Positions 1 through 8,060 of a stretch of DNA of 64,000 bases are shown here, piece after piece (positions within the stretch are counted from its first letter, which is position 1; each line of letters begins with the position of its first letter). Origin of the DNA: Carboxylicivirga longa (GTDB lineage: Bacteria; Bacteroidota; Bacteroidia; Bacteroidales; Marinilabiliaceae); NCBI RefSeq assembly GCF_050589825.1, contig NZ_JBNGOZ010000005.1, positions 124,001-188,000 on the forward strand. The letters run 5' to 3'. Below the pieces are notes generated by a model. The model did no database searches, had not been told where the DNA came from, and saw nothing but the letters and a program-made list of their open reading frames with translations. The position numbers and the translations under genes are program-made.

Positions 1-1162
1 CTGCTTCCTGCAGGGTGATGGCGGAGTACACTTTAAGTCCCGATTCATCTATGATTTTTTTACCTCCCTCGGCATTGGTACCTTGTAGGCGTACAATGAT
101 GGGGATGTTTATTTCACCAATGTTTTTATAGGCTTCAACAACACCATTGGCAACGCGGTCGCAGCGTACAATCCCTCCAAAAATGTTAATGAGTATGGCT
201 TTTACATTGGGGTCATCCAAAATAATTTTGAGACCCGCTTCTACAGTACTGGCATTAGCACCACCCCCCACATCCAGGAAGTTAGCAGGATCGCCGCCCG
301 ACAGCTTAATGATATCCATTGTGGCCATGGCAAGGCCTGCGCCATTTACCATACAGCCCACATTGCCATCAAGTTTTACAAAGTTAAGGTTGCTTTTAGC
401 GGCTTCGGTCTCGGCAGGATCTTCCTCCGAGAGGTCACGCAAGGCAGCATAGTCTGGATGACGGAACAGAGCGTTATCATCAAGATTTACTTTAGCATCT
501 ACCGCCAGTATTTTATCATCCGATGTTTTTAGTACCGGATTGATTTCAAACATGGATGAGTCGGTGGCTTCGTAGGCCTTGTATAAGGCAGATACAAATT
601 GGGTCATGGACTTCATGGCGGCACCTGACAGCCCTAGGTTAAAGGCGATTTTACGGGTCTGGAAGGCTTGAAGACCAAGGCCGGGATCTATTTCTTCTTT
701 ATGGATAAGGTGGGGGGTTTTGTCGGCTACCTCTTCTATGTCCATACCTCCTTCGGTGGAGTACATGATGATATTTTTACCGCTACTTCGGTTGAGTAAT
801 ACACTCATATAAAATTCGGCCGTTGGATTTTCACCAGGGTAATATACATCCTGGGCAATCAGTACCTTGTTAACCTTCTTACCATCAGATCCCGTTTGAT
901 GGGTAATTAGGTTCATACCAATAATCTGTTTCGATAGTTGCTTTACTTCATCGAGCGACTTGGCTAATTTTACACCACCGCCTTTCCCGCGTCCGCCCGC
1001 GTGTATCTGTGCTTTCACTACCCACCAGCTGGTTCCCGTTTCGGCTTGCAGCCGCTTAGCGGCCTCAACTGCTTTCTCTGGTGTGTCGGCTACAATGCCT
1101 TCCTGTATGGCTACACCAAATGATTTTAGTATTTCTTTTCCTTGGTACTCATGAATATTCAT
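1..1162 (-). CDS. sucC: Succinyl-CoA ligase (ADP-forming) subunit beta, 3' end cut by window
   Basis: Beta subunit of the TCA-cycle enzyme that makes ATP (or GTP) from succinyl-CoA, ADP and phosphate. My translation from the ATG at 1160-1162 begins MNIHEYQGKEILKSFGV, the standard start of SucC. The ATP-grasp region follows (VVKAQIHAGGRGKGGGVKLA), then the substrate half (KLDGNVGCMVNGAGLAMATM, DVGGGA, INIFGGIVRCD). There are 387 complete codons. E. coli SucC has 388 residues and the last readable residues (SAITLQEA) lie near the usual C-terminus, so only about ten residues should be missing past base 1. In most bacteria sucD follows sucC; here it would lie outside the window. Confidence 0.97.
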   Translation of the reverse strand, partial: MNIHEYQGKEILKSFGVAIQEGIVADTPEKAVEAAKRLQAETGTSWWVVKAQIHAGGRGKGGGVKLAKSLDEVKQLSKQIIGMNLITHQTGSDGKKVNKVLIAQDVYYPGENPTAEFYMSVLLNRSSGKNIIMYSTEGGMDIEEVADKTPHLIHKEEIDPGLGLQAFQTRKIAFNLGLSGAAMKSMTQFVSALYKAYEATDSSMFEINPVLKTSDDKILAVDAKVNLDDNALFRHPDYAALRDLSEEDPAETEAAKSNLNFVKLDGNVGCMVNGAGLAMATMDIIKLSGGDPANFLDVGGGANASTVEAGLKIILDDPNVKAILINIFGGIVRCDRVANGVVEAYKNIGEINIPIIVRLQGTNAEGGKKIIDESGLKVYSAITLQEA

Positions 1163-1233
1163 AATTAGCGGGATTTAGTATTTCTACAAAAGGGTACATT
1201 TATTATTAATTATCTTAGAAACAGGAATAGTGC

Positions 1234-1241
1234 TATTTTTG
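1234..1241 (+). promoter_or_regulatory. -7 box upstream of the trmH-type methylase
   Basis: TATTTTTG matches the Bacteroidetes -7 consensus TAnnTTTG and ends 19 bases before the ATG at 1260. No convincing TTTG -33 box lies 19-21 bp upstream, so this is a half-supported promoter. Confidence 0.4.
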
Positions 1242-1259
1242 TTGTCAAAATAATGATGA

Positions 1260-1787
1260 ATGAGAAAATTAAGAACGAGCGAGTTAAAGCGCTTAAGCGT
1301 TGAGGAGTATAAAGAAATTACAAAGATGCCCATTGCTATTGTAATGGATAATATTAGGAGCTTAAATAATGTGGGTTCGGTGTTTCGGACGAGTGATGCA
1401 CTGAAGGTTGAGAAAATTATCCTGTGTGGCATCACGGCCACGCCCCCCAATAAAGAAATCCATAAAACGGCACTGGGAGCTGAAGACGCTGTGGACTGGC
1501 AGTATGTAGAAGAAACAACAAGTGCCATTGATCAGCTTAAGGCTGAGGGGTGGACTATTTGTAGTCTTGAACAGGTTGAAAACAGCACCTCATTATTGGA
1601 TTTTGAACCGCAGGCCAATGCTAAATATGCCCTTGTGCTGGGTAATGAGGTGAAGGGTGTTCAACAAAAGGTGGTGAACATGAGTGATGTGTGCATTGAA
1701 ATACCGCAATATGGCACCAAGCATTCGTTCAATGTATCCGTGAGTTGCGGCATTGTGCTTTGGGAGTTATTTCGCAAGTTGCAATAA
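1260..1787 (+). CDS. TrmH/SpoU family RNA 2'-O-methyltransferase
   Basis: SAM-dependent SPOUT-fold methylase that 2'-O-methylates a ribose in tRNA or rRNA; the target cannot be told from sequence. The 175 residues carry the three SpoU motifs: SLNNVGSVFRT (34-44, with the N and R used in catalysis), LVLGNEVKGV (125-134), and IEIPQYGTKHSFNVS followed by VSCGIVLWE (146-169), which form the knot and SAM pocket. It is short, lacking the N-terminal substrate-binding extension of TrmB/RlmB-type enzymes, so it is a catalytic-core-only member. The start is the third of three closely spaced ATGs (1253, 1256, 1260), the only one in frame. It converges on the lipoprotein gene at 1867 and shares its terminator. 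Confidence 0.93.
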   Translation: MRKLRTSELKRLSVEEYKEITKMPIAIVMDNIRSLNNVGSVFRTSDALKVEKIILCGITATPPNKEIHKTALGAEDAVDWQYVEETTSAIDQLKAEGWTICSLEQVENSTSLLDFEPQANAKYALVLGNEVKGVQQKVVNMSDVCIEIPQYGTKHSFNVSVSCGIVLWELFRKLQ

Positions 1788-1817
1788 CTGTTAAGTACTT
1801 GCGATAAAGACAAAAAG

Positions 1818-1845
1818 AAAGGGGTGAATATTAATTCACCCCTTT
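1818..1845. terminator. Bidirectional terminator
   Basis: Perfect inverted repeat AAAGGGGTGAAT / ATTCACCCCTTT around a very short centre, with A-rich sequence on the left and a T-rich flank on the right. It sits between the convergent stops at 1787 and 1867 and can serve both. Confidence 0.85.
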
Positions 1846-1866
1846 GTTATATCTCAGTTGCTTTAA

Positions 1867-3591
1867 TTACTGAATGATAGATTTGAATGTTGCATCTTCG
1901 AAGTACTTGCCAAACTCCATGTCAGTAGCGGCAGCAGCTTTGAATTTAGCATCCAGTTCACAAGCCTTACGCAAGCTGTCAAACATCATGTCGCTTTCAG
2001 CTGTTCTAGCACCTACAATGGCTTTCAGGTAGTATTTGAAACCTACTTCCACTGTGTTGGCATTGATGGTTGATAAAGCAGCATCGTATTTACCGGCTAA
2101 GATTTTAGCCAAAGCAGCGTTGCAGTTTGTGCTGTTACCGAAGTAACGGATAGCTGCATCGTAATCGCCTTTGTAAATAGAGATGATACCTAAGTTGTTG
2201 TCCAGCTCAGCGCCAGCACCTGCAGCAGCACCAAAGTGCTCTTCAGCTTTGGCTACATCACCTTCGCGAAGTGCGATAACACCCAGGTTGTTATTGATTT
2301 CAGCAACACCACCTTTGATGCTGTTGGCTTTTGTGAAAGCCGCCTTAGCACCGGCAAGGTCACCTTTGATGTACTTGCTTACACCAATATTGTTCTGTGC
2401 TCTCCAGCACTTAGGGAAGTTAGCAGCAGCGTCATTGTAAATCTTCAATTGCTCATCTACATCTTCAGTGAGGGTAGCAGCATAAAGAATTTCCTCAATG
2501 TTCAGTGCGCTTGGGTTGCTTGCAGCTAACTCAGCAATTTCCTCATCGCTCTTACCAATAACTTCTGCGTTAACAGAAATTTTAGAACGACGCAGCTTAG
2601 GTAGAATCTCGTCAGCGATTACGCTGAAAGTTTCTGACATATTCTTGATTTCACGCTCACGTACCTCAGGATCGCTGTACATTGAAAGAACGCGAAGGAT
2701 TAATTCTTTGTCCTGAATGTTAGAAGCTTCCATCTGTGCTTTGAATCCTTCCCAGTCTTCTGGTGTGTTCTTCAAAGTGTAGTTAGCCTCATCAGTACCA
2801 CCTTCTACTTTCGCTTTTCTCATCTCACGGGCAAGATAGTCTTTGGCTACTTTTTCACGACGAGTAGCTAATTTGCTGTTAAGGTCAGTAGGACCGTCTG
2901 GTGAAGCGTAAGCTGAGATGTCAATGCCTTTGAAGTTGATGTTATCAGTAGCTTTAATCTCTTTCATGTAAGCTTTGATAGCTGCGATTTCATCTTTTCT
3001 TAATTCCGAACCGCGGATGTTTGCCTGCTGGATTAAGAAGAAGATGTCAGCGGCTTTTGATTGAGCAATGATGCGTTGGAAAGCATCCTCACCTATTGCA
3101 GCTTGAGCGCCTTGGCTAGCCACCAACTCAGAAGTAGAAATTACACCATCGGCAATTTTATAATCTTCAAATTCTTTGGTTGTTGACCCTTTAGTTGCCT
3201 TGATGCGAACCACAAGATCAGATACACGCATGTTTTCGTTATAGGGTACAGACTCGCTATAAGTGTACGAACCACCTGTAGCGTTTGAAATTACCTTATC
3301 ATTACCATCAACGTTTTCACCTTGTACGCGGTATGATGGAAAAGCTGTTTCGCCTCCTTCATAAACCAAAACAGGAGTGGCCTCGAAGGTCACATTTTTG
3401 TCGAAGTATTTTTCGGGGAACTGAACTGTTACGTCTAAGTTAACCTTACCAGCGTGTGCTTCCAATACGGGAGGATTAACTGAATAACTAACGTCCTTCG
3501 CACCTTTGTTCATCTTGTCTAAACCAGAACAGCTTGCTAACAAAGCTGCAACGGCCAGAGATGCAATTAGAGAAATTCTAATTCTTTTCAT
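1867..3591 (-). CDS. Outer-membrane-type lipoprotein with OmpA-like and TPR regions
   Basis: Predicted envelope lipoprotein of 574 residues. I chose the ATG at 3591 because it gives a proper lipoprotein signal (MKRIRISLIASLAVAALLASC, lipobox Cys at 21); the frame is open for 36 codons further upstream but that extension has no signal. After a beta-rich N-terminal part comes an OmpA-C-like segment around residues 180-260 (ISAYASPDGPTDLNSKLATRRE, the NxxLxxxRxxxV pattern of peptidoglycan-binding OmpA domains), interrupted by a longer insert than usual. The C-terminal third is TPR-like helices (NNIGVSKYIKGDLAGAKAAF, NNNLGVIALREGDVAKAEEHF). Peptidoglycan anchoring or envelope scaffolding is inference. 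Confidence 0.85.
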   Translation of the reverse strand: MKRIRISLIASLAVAALLASCSGLDKMNKGAKDVSYSVNPPVLEAHAGKVNLDVTVQFPEKYFDKNVTFEATPVLVYEGGETAFPSYRVQGENVDGNDKVISNATGGSYTYSESVPYNENMRVSDLVVRIKATKGSTTKEFEDYKIADGVISTSELVASQGAQAAIGEDAFQRIIAQSKAADIFFLIQQANIRGSELRKDEIAAIKAYMKEIKATDNINFKGIDISAYASPDGPTDLNSKLATRREKVAKDYLAREMRKAKVEGGTDEANYTLKNTPEDWEGFKAQMEASNIQDKELILRVLSMYSDPEVREREIKNMSETFSVIADEILPKLRRSKISVNAEVIGKSDEEIAELAASNPSALNIEEILYAATLTEDVDEQLKIYNDAAANFPKCWRAQNNIGVSKYIKGDLAGAKAAFTKANSIKGGVAEINNNLGVIALREGDVAKAEEHFGAAAGAGAELDNNLGIISIYKGDYDAAIRYFGNSTNCNAALAKILAGKYDAALSTINANTVEVGFKYYLKAIVGARTAESDMMFDSLRKACELDAKFKAAAATDMEFGKYFEDATFKSIIQ

Positions 3592-3639
3592 AATGTTTAC
3601 CCAATTATTTGTTTTTGACTTTATTCTACAGTGTTCCTG

Positions 3640-3647
3640 CAAAATTA
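3640..3647 (-). promoter_or_regulatory. -7 box for the OmpA/TPR lipoprotein
   Basis: The minus strand reads TAATTTTG, a full match to TAnnTTTG, 48 bases before the ATG at 3591. A -33 TTTG at the expected spacing is not evident. Confidence 0.35.
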
Positions 3648-3877
3648 AAAATGTTTTTAAAAAATAAAATAGAGATAAGTCATTATTTAGACTTATCAAA
3701 CAATAAAGATAAAGAAATAACGTAAAATATACAGTTTAATCATCAAAAACATAAGTTTAATCTTTGCAGTCTGCCTTTTTCATCAAATCGAACAGGGGCT
3801 TCTGGTTGATAAAAACATCTTTTGAAGCCAGTTTTTCGAAATGCAATTTTATGATTTTGTACTGTTAGTTTTTACGT

Positions 3878-4357
3878 TTAATAGAGTAGTTGCTTTTGGT
3901 TTAGTTTTTGCTCTTTCAGCTTACCGCCGATGTAACCAATGAGTACGCCGATCGCCCAGCCAATACTTACGCCTGCCATTAGGTGCCCGCTTGCGATCAT
4001 CAGCGAAATCAAAGCTCCTAAGCAGCTTCCGCTAATCATGCCCAGGGTGGTGTAGGTGGCTGTTGTGCGTCCTTTAACATGTTGCTTGTGTGTTGCTTTA
4101 AGGTGCTTCTGAGTTTCCTCAACCCATTGTTCGAAGCGTTTGTTGATGTTGGCATCCTGCTGAAACAGAGGGCGTATATTGCTTACAAAGGCAGCCCCGT
4201 CGTTGCTATACTTACGGCAGTGACTGCATTGGTGGCTATGGCTATCAAGCACACCCATCAAGCGGGGTAACACAGCGAGGCTTAAGGTGCGTATCTCAAC
4301 TTTCGGAATGTCTTTTAGCTGGGCATTGAGTTGGTCAAATGCTTCCTCTTGCTTCAT
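3878..4357 (-). CDS. Hypothetical membrane protein with N-terminal CxxC
   Basis: Not recognised as a named family. The 159 residues split into a soluble N-terminal half with a His/Cys cluster (HSHQCSHCRKY, about residues 40-50, a possible zinc or redox site), a charged amphipathic stretch (about 65-95), then two transmembrane segments (about 100-122 and 126-145) and a short basic tail. The layout, with a cytosolic CxxC part ahead of a two-helix membrane hairpin, recalls small anti-sigma-like or membrane-adaptor proteins, but no adjacent sigma factor supports that. It stands alone between pnp and the lipoprotein gene, both also on the minus strand. Confidence 0.7.
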   Translation of the reverse strand: MKQEEAFDQLNAQLKDIPKVEIRTLSLAVLPRLMGVLDSHSHQCSHCRKYSNDGAAFVSNIRPLFQQDANINKRFEQWVEETQKHLKATHKQHVKGRTTATYTTLGMISGSCLGALISLMIASGHLMAGVSIGWAIGVLIGYIGGKLKEQKLNQKQLLY

Positions 4358-4420
4358 ATCTCTTTGTTATGATGTTTTCCAGATTGAAAAATAACAAAAA
4401 ATCAACTACCAGTCAAAAAA

Positions 4421-4441
4421 GGCCCGCTCAACGAGCAGGCC
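4421..4441 (-). terminator. Terminator of pnp
   Basis: GGCCxGCTC-AAC-GAGCxGGCC stem with one internal mismatch. On the minus strand it is followed by TTTTTT, 26 bases after the pnp stop. Confidence 0.85.
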
Positions 4442-4466
4442 TTATTAAAAATATGGTAGCTTATTT

Positions 4467-6614
4467 TTAGTCGTTTTTAGGCTTTGGCTTGCGGTCGGGA
4501 CGTGGTAATAATACCTTGCGCGACAGCTTTAATTTGCCAGAGCGTTGATCTACCTCGATGAGCTTAACCTCTACTTCATCACCTTCCTTAAGGGCGTCCT
4601 CCACCTTCTCGAGGCGCTTCCACTCAATTTCAGAGATGTGTAATAGTCCATCTTTTCCGGGTATGATTTCAACAAATGCACCGAAGGGTACAATTGACTT
4701 AACTTTACCTTTGTAAACCTCACCCACTTCCGGTACTGCTACAATGGCTTTTACCTTGGCTACACCTGCATCAATTGCATCTTTGTTGGAAGCCGAGATG
4801 GCTACTTTACCAAAGTTACCTTCTTCTTCGATGGTGATTACTGTATCGGTGGTTGCCTGAATCTCCTGAATGATCTTACCACCCGGTCCGATTACTGAAC
4901 CAATCATGTCCTTTGGAATGTCAAATTTAACAATTCGGGGAGCATGAGGTTTGTAGTCTTCGCGTGGCTCGGTAATGGTCTCTTCCAGCTTGTCAAGGAT
5001 GTGCATACGACCGGCCTTGGCCTGATTTAGGGCTTGTTCCAATACTTCGTATGACAGACCATCCACCTTAATATCCATCTGAGTGGCAGTGATACCATCG
5101 CGTGTACCGGTTACTTTAAAGTCCATATCTCCCAGGTGGTCTTCGTCACCTAAGATGTCGGATAGAACGGCAAATTGTCCGGTTTTGCTATCGGAAATTA
5201 ATCCCATGGCAATACCTGAAACGGCTTTCTTGATGGGTACACCGGCATCCATTAAGGCAAGTGTTCCGGCGCACACGGTAGCCATTGATGATGAGCCGTT
5301 TGACTCAAGAATATCAGATACGATACGCACTGTGTACTCATAATCTTCGGGTAACATGCGTTTTAGGGCACGGAAAGCCAGGTTACCGTGTCCGATCTCA
5401 CGACGGCTGATGCCACGTGCGGGACGTGCGTCACCGGTAGAGAAGGGAGGGAAGTTGTAGTGAAGTAAGAAACGCTCGTAGCTCTTGTTCATCACATCAT
5501 CAATTAACTTCTCATCCAGCTTGGTACCCAGTGTAACTGTAGTAAGCGATTGTGTTTCACCACGGGTAAATACTGCTGATCCATGAGCACCTGGAAGGTA
5601 GTCTATCTCGCTCCAGATAGGACGAATCTCATCGGTCTTACGGCCATCGAGACGGAATTTCTCGTCCAATACAACTTTACGAACGGCTTCCTTCTCCACG
5701 TCGTGGAAATATTTTTTGATCAGGCCAACGGGTGCCTCTTCTTCGGCATCTTCAGGATAGTTGGCTTCGATAAACTCATCGCAGATAGCCGCAAAAGCAT
5801 CGATGCGCTCGTGCTTATTCGGATTGGCCGACTTGGCTACTTCATAGGCTTTATCGTAGGTGGCTTCCCATACTTTTTTCTCCAGTTCAGCGTCGTTTTC
5901 CTCGTGACAGTATTCGCGCTTTTCTGTTTTACCCAGGGCTTCCATCATTTCAATTTGAGCCTGGCACTGAACTTTAATCGCATCATGTGCCACCTTCATG
6001 GCTTCCAGTAGCTCGGCTTCTGATACTTCCGACATCTCACCTTCTACCATCATAATGTTTTCGAGGGTAGCGGCCACAATAATGTCCATATCGGCATCCT
6101 GCAGTTGCGTTGTAGTTGGGTTTACCAGCAGTTCACCATTTACGCGGGCAACTCTCACTTCTGAGATAGGCCCGTTAAAGGGCACATCAGATACTGCCAA
6201 ACATGCAGAAGCAGCCAGACCTGCCAGTTGATCAGGTAGCACTTCTTCATCAGCTGAAATAAGGTTTACCGTCACAAATGTGTCGGCGTGGTAATCATCG
6301 GGGAAAAGTGGACGTAAGGCACGGTCGATAAGACGTGAAACGAGTATTTCATAATCCGATGGACGCGCTTCTCTTTTTTGGAATCCCCCGGGGAAGCGTC
6401 CAACAGCTGCGTATTTCTCTTTGTACTCAACCGTTAGCGGCATAAAATCTACATCTGGTTTTGCTTCCTTTGCAGAAACAACTGTCGCTAACAAATAGGT
6501 ATTACCCATTTTTACAACTACCGATCCGTCAGCCTGCTTGGCTAACTTACCTGTTTCAATGGTAATTGTTCTGCCATCACCCAGTTCAATAACTTTTTCA
6601 AATGGTTTAATCAT
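4467..6614 (-). CDS. pnp: Polyribonucleotide nucleotidyltransferase (PNPase)
   Basis: Phosphorolytic 3'-to-5' exoribonuclease, a core RNA-decay enzyme that forms a trimer. The 715 residues match the family length. The order is two RNase PH domains joined by a helical linker (first about 10-150, second about 320-545, with GRRTDE-type FRLDGRKTDEIRPI and SSSMATVCAGTLALMDAG), a KH domain (IPKDMIGSVIGPGGKIIQEI, with the GxxG loop) and a C-terminal S1 domain (GEVYKGKVKSIVPFGAFVEI). rpsO lies just upstream in the same direction, the classical rpsO-pnp order, but a separate promoter box and the rpsO terminator lie between them here. Confidence 0.98.
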   Translation of the reverse strand: MIKPFEKVIELGDGRTITIETGKLAKQADGSVVVKMGNTYLLATVVSAKEAKPDVDFMPLTVEYKEKYAAVGRFPGGFQKREARPSDYEILVSRLIDRALRPLFPDDYHADTFVTVNLISADEEVLPDQLAGLAASACLAVSDVPFNGPISEVRVARVNGELLVNPTTTQLQDADMDIIVAATLENIMMVEGEMSEVSEAELLEAMKVAHDAIKVQCQAQIEMMEALGKTEKREYCHEENDAELEKKVWEATYDKAYEVAKSANPNKHERIDAFAAICDEFIEANYPEDAEEEAPVGLIKKYFHDVEKEAVRKVVLDEKFRLDGRKTDEIRPIWSEIDYLPGAHGSAVFTRGETQSLTTVTLGTKLDEKLIDDVMNKSYERFLLHYNFPPFSTGDARPARGISRREIGHGNLAFRALKRMLPEDYEYTVRIVSDILESNGSSSMATVCAGTLALMDAGVPIKKAVSGIAMGLISDSKTGQFAVLSDILGDEDHLGDMDFKVTGTRDGITATQMDIKVDGLSYEVLEQALNQAKAGRMHILDKLEETITEPREDYKPHAPRIVKFDIPKDMIGSVIGPGGKIIQEIQATTDTVITIEEEGNFGKVAISASNKDAIDAGVAKVKAIVAVPEVGEVYKGKVKSIVPFGAFVEIIPGKDGLLHISEIEWKRLEKVEDALKEGDEVEVKLIEVDQRSGKLKLSRKVLLPRPDRKPKPKND

Positions 6615-6655
6615 GACAATTTTTTATCTTTTTTTTATCCTTCTATTATCACCGT

Positions 6656-6663
6656 CAAAGATA
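6656..6663 (-). promoter_or_regulatory. -7 box upstream of pnp
   Basis: The minus strand reads TATCTTTG, an exact TAnnTTTG match, 41 bases before the pnp ATG. It is identical to the box in front of rpsO. No clear -33 TTTG. Confidence 0.45.
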
Positions 6664-6776
6664 TGTATTAAACTTTGATTACGATAAAAATGATAGGGAT
6701 TGTTTTCGCTAGCCCCTAATAAATTAGACGAAAATATTTTTTTAGTAGGATCGAAAGGAGATTTCTATAAAGCAAA

Positions 6777-6806
6777 GAAGGCAACTACCATGTGGTAATT
6801 GCCTTC
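6777..6806 (-). terminator. Terminator of rpsO
   Basis: Inverted repeat GAAGGCAAcTACCA-TG-TGGTAaTTGCCTTC with 14-bp arms and one mismatch. It lies 22 bases past the rpsO stop, followed on the minus strand by a short T-rich stretch. It separates rpsO from pnp, so read-through or the pnp promoter must supply pnp. Confidence 0.8.
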
Positions 6807-6828
6807 TGAATGCTTTTTCTGCAATTGC

Positions 6829-7098
6829 TTACTTACGGATACCCAATTCAGCAATTAAAGTACGATATCGTGCGATATCTTTTTTCTTTAAGTAGTCAAG
6901 TAAGCTACGACGCTTACCTACCAGCTTAATCAATGCGTGTTGCGTGCTATAATCTTTGCGATTTGACTTTAAGTGTTCAGTCAAATGAGAGATACGGTAT
7001 GAAAATAATGCAATCTGGCCTTCAGTAGAACCAGTATCAGTATTCGACTTCCCGTACTTCTCGAAGATTTCTTGCTTTTTCTCTTTTGTTAAGTACAT
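6829..7098 (-). CDS. rpsO: 30S ribosomal protein S15
   Basis: Small-subunit protein that binds 16S rRNA helices 20-22 and bridges to 23S rRNA. Starting at the ATG at 7098 it has 89 residues, the normal length, beginning MYLTKEKKQEIFEKYGK. It includes TGSTEGQIALFSYRI and the signature HLKSNRKDYSTQHALIKLVG followed by KRRSLLDYLKKKD. The frame stays open upstream to 7203, but that extension runs over the promoter and has no similarity to S15. Confidence 0.98.
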   Translation of the reverse strand: MYLTKEKKQEIFEKYGKSNTDTGSTEGQIALFSYRISHLTEHLKSNRKDYSTQHALIKLVGKRRSLLDYLKKKDIARYRTLIAELGIRK

Positions 7099-7128
7099 AA
7101 TACTTCGTTTAAATATATTTAGCGGGTG

Positions 7129-7159
7129 CAAAGATAAGTAATTATTTGCAAGTGACAAG
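7129..7159 (-). promoter_or_regulatory. rpsO promoter (-33/-7 pair)
   Basis: On the minus strand, CTTG (7156-7159) lies exactly 19 bp from TATCTTTG (7129-7136). This is a 3-of-4 match to the -33 box and a full match to the -7 box at the spacing described for Bacteroidetes housekeeping sigma. The predicted leader is about 20-25 bases. Confidence 0.65.
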
Positions 7160-7195
7160 CGGATGAAAACTAGTTTTTTACACAAAAAAAGACAA

Positions 7196-7215
7196 GCAGG
7201 CACACGCCCACCTGC
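7196..7215 (-). terminator. Terminator of the LPP20-like lipoprotein gene
   Basis: GCAGG / CCTGC arms (7196-7200, 7211-7215) around a 10-base loop. On the minus strand it is followed by TTGTCTTTTTTTG. It lies 31 bases past the stop at 7247. Confidence 0.7.
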
Positions 7216-7246
7216 CTTTTATGCTTCAATTTATTATTGAAATGGC

Positions 7247-7834
7247 TTAGAAACCGCGTTCTTCAGCCATTTTCTCCATTTCCTGATTGAAGATTTCTTC
7301 AAATTTAGCTTTGTCGTAATCAACCTGTAATTTCTGGTTGTTCGAAATTTTGTTGTTGATACCGTTTAACACATCTTCTTTACTAACTTCTACAGCAATA
7401 AAACCTCTGTATTTGCCATTGGGTAATACACTTCTTTTCTGACAGGCCACTACTACATTCGATATGGTTTCATCGGCCACTTCGCGTGTGAGGTTTTCAA
7501 ACTTTTGCTCAAACTCAGAAGCATCGCCAAATTCACGCTCATTTACATAGCGGTCAGTTACCGATTTGGTATTGGAGCTAATAAGGGTTACCAGACGTTG
7601 CTTGGCATTGAGTAGTGCTTTTTCCTGGGCCAGGCTTAAATCGGAGCTGGTGGCCATGGCACTTGCGCGGAAGAATTTTTTGTCGGAGCGACCGGCGTCT
7701 TCACAAGGCATATCTTCCAGGATAGTTCCTATTTCGCTGTTGGTCGATACCTTTTCTTTCGACTTACAACTGTTAAGTCCAAGCATAATAATAAGGCTTA
7801 GAACGGCGAATCCAAATAATTTTTTCGTGCTCAT
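7247..7834 (-). CDS. LPP20-like lipoprotein
   Basis: Envelope lipoprotein of 195 residues, with signal MSTKKLFGFAVLSLIIMLGLNSC and lipid-modified Cys at 23. The mature part has the alpha-beta LPP20-type pattern: ASAMATSSDLSLAQEKALLNA leads into AKQRLVTLISS, followed by a strand-rich half that ends YRGFIAVEVSKEDVLN. Proteins of this fold in other bacteria are surface or periplasmic lipoproteins of unclear role. It has its own terminator and stands apart from rpsO. Assignment is by residue pattern, so the family call is moderate. Confidence 0.7.
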   Translation of the reverse strand: MSTKKLFGFAVLSLIIMLGLNSCKSKEKVSTNSEIGTILEDMPCEDAGRSDKKFFRASAMATSSDLSLAQEKALLNAKQRLVTLISSNTKSVTDRYVNEREFGDASEFEQKFENLTREVADETISNVVVACQKRSVLPNGKYRGFIAVEVSKEDVLNGINNKISNNQKLQVDYDKAKFEEIFNQEMEKMAEERGF

Positions 7835-8060
7835 AATTTACATGTATTGGTGTTTCTATTGTTTTTTAGCTTCCGTATCTTATTGTCTCTTTTTTGCCAT
7901 TTTAGGGTGGTAAAATGGTCGTAAGCTACCAAAGCTTATCAAAAAGCGAACCAAAATATTAACAGCGCTTAACATTTAACACTATTGTAAGTGGCTATAT
8001 ACTGTGTTGGCTGCAAAAAGTTTCGTATTGACATCAATTAGTGAGGCCTTAAATAGGCAA

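Noticed and set aside
5583..6011. 142-codon open frame on the plus strand
   Set aside because: Antisense to pnp, whose protein is a clear full-length PNPase; no independent support.
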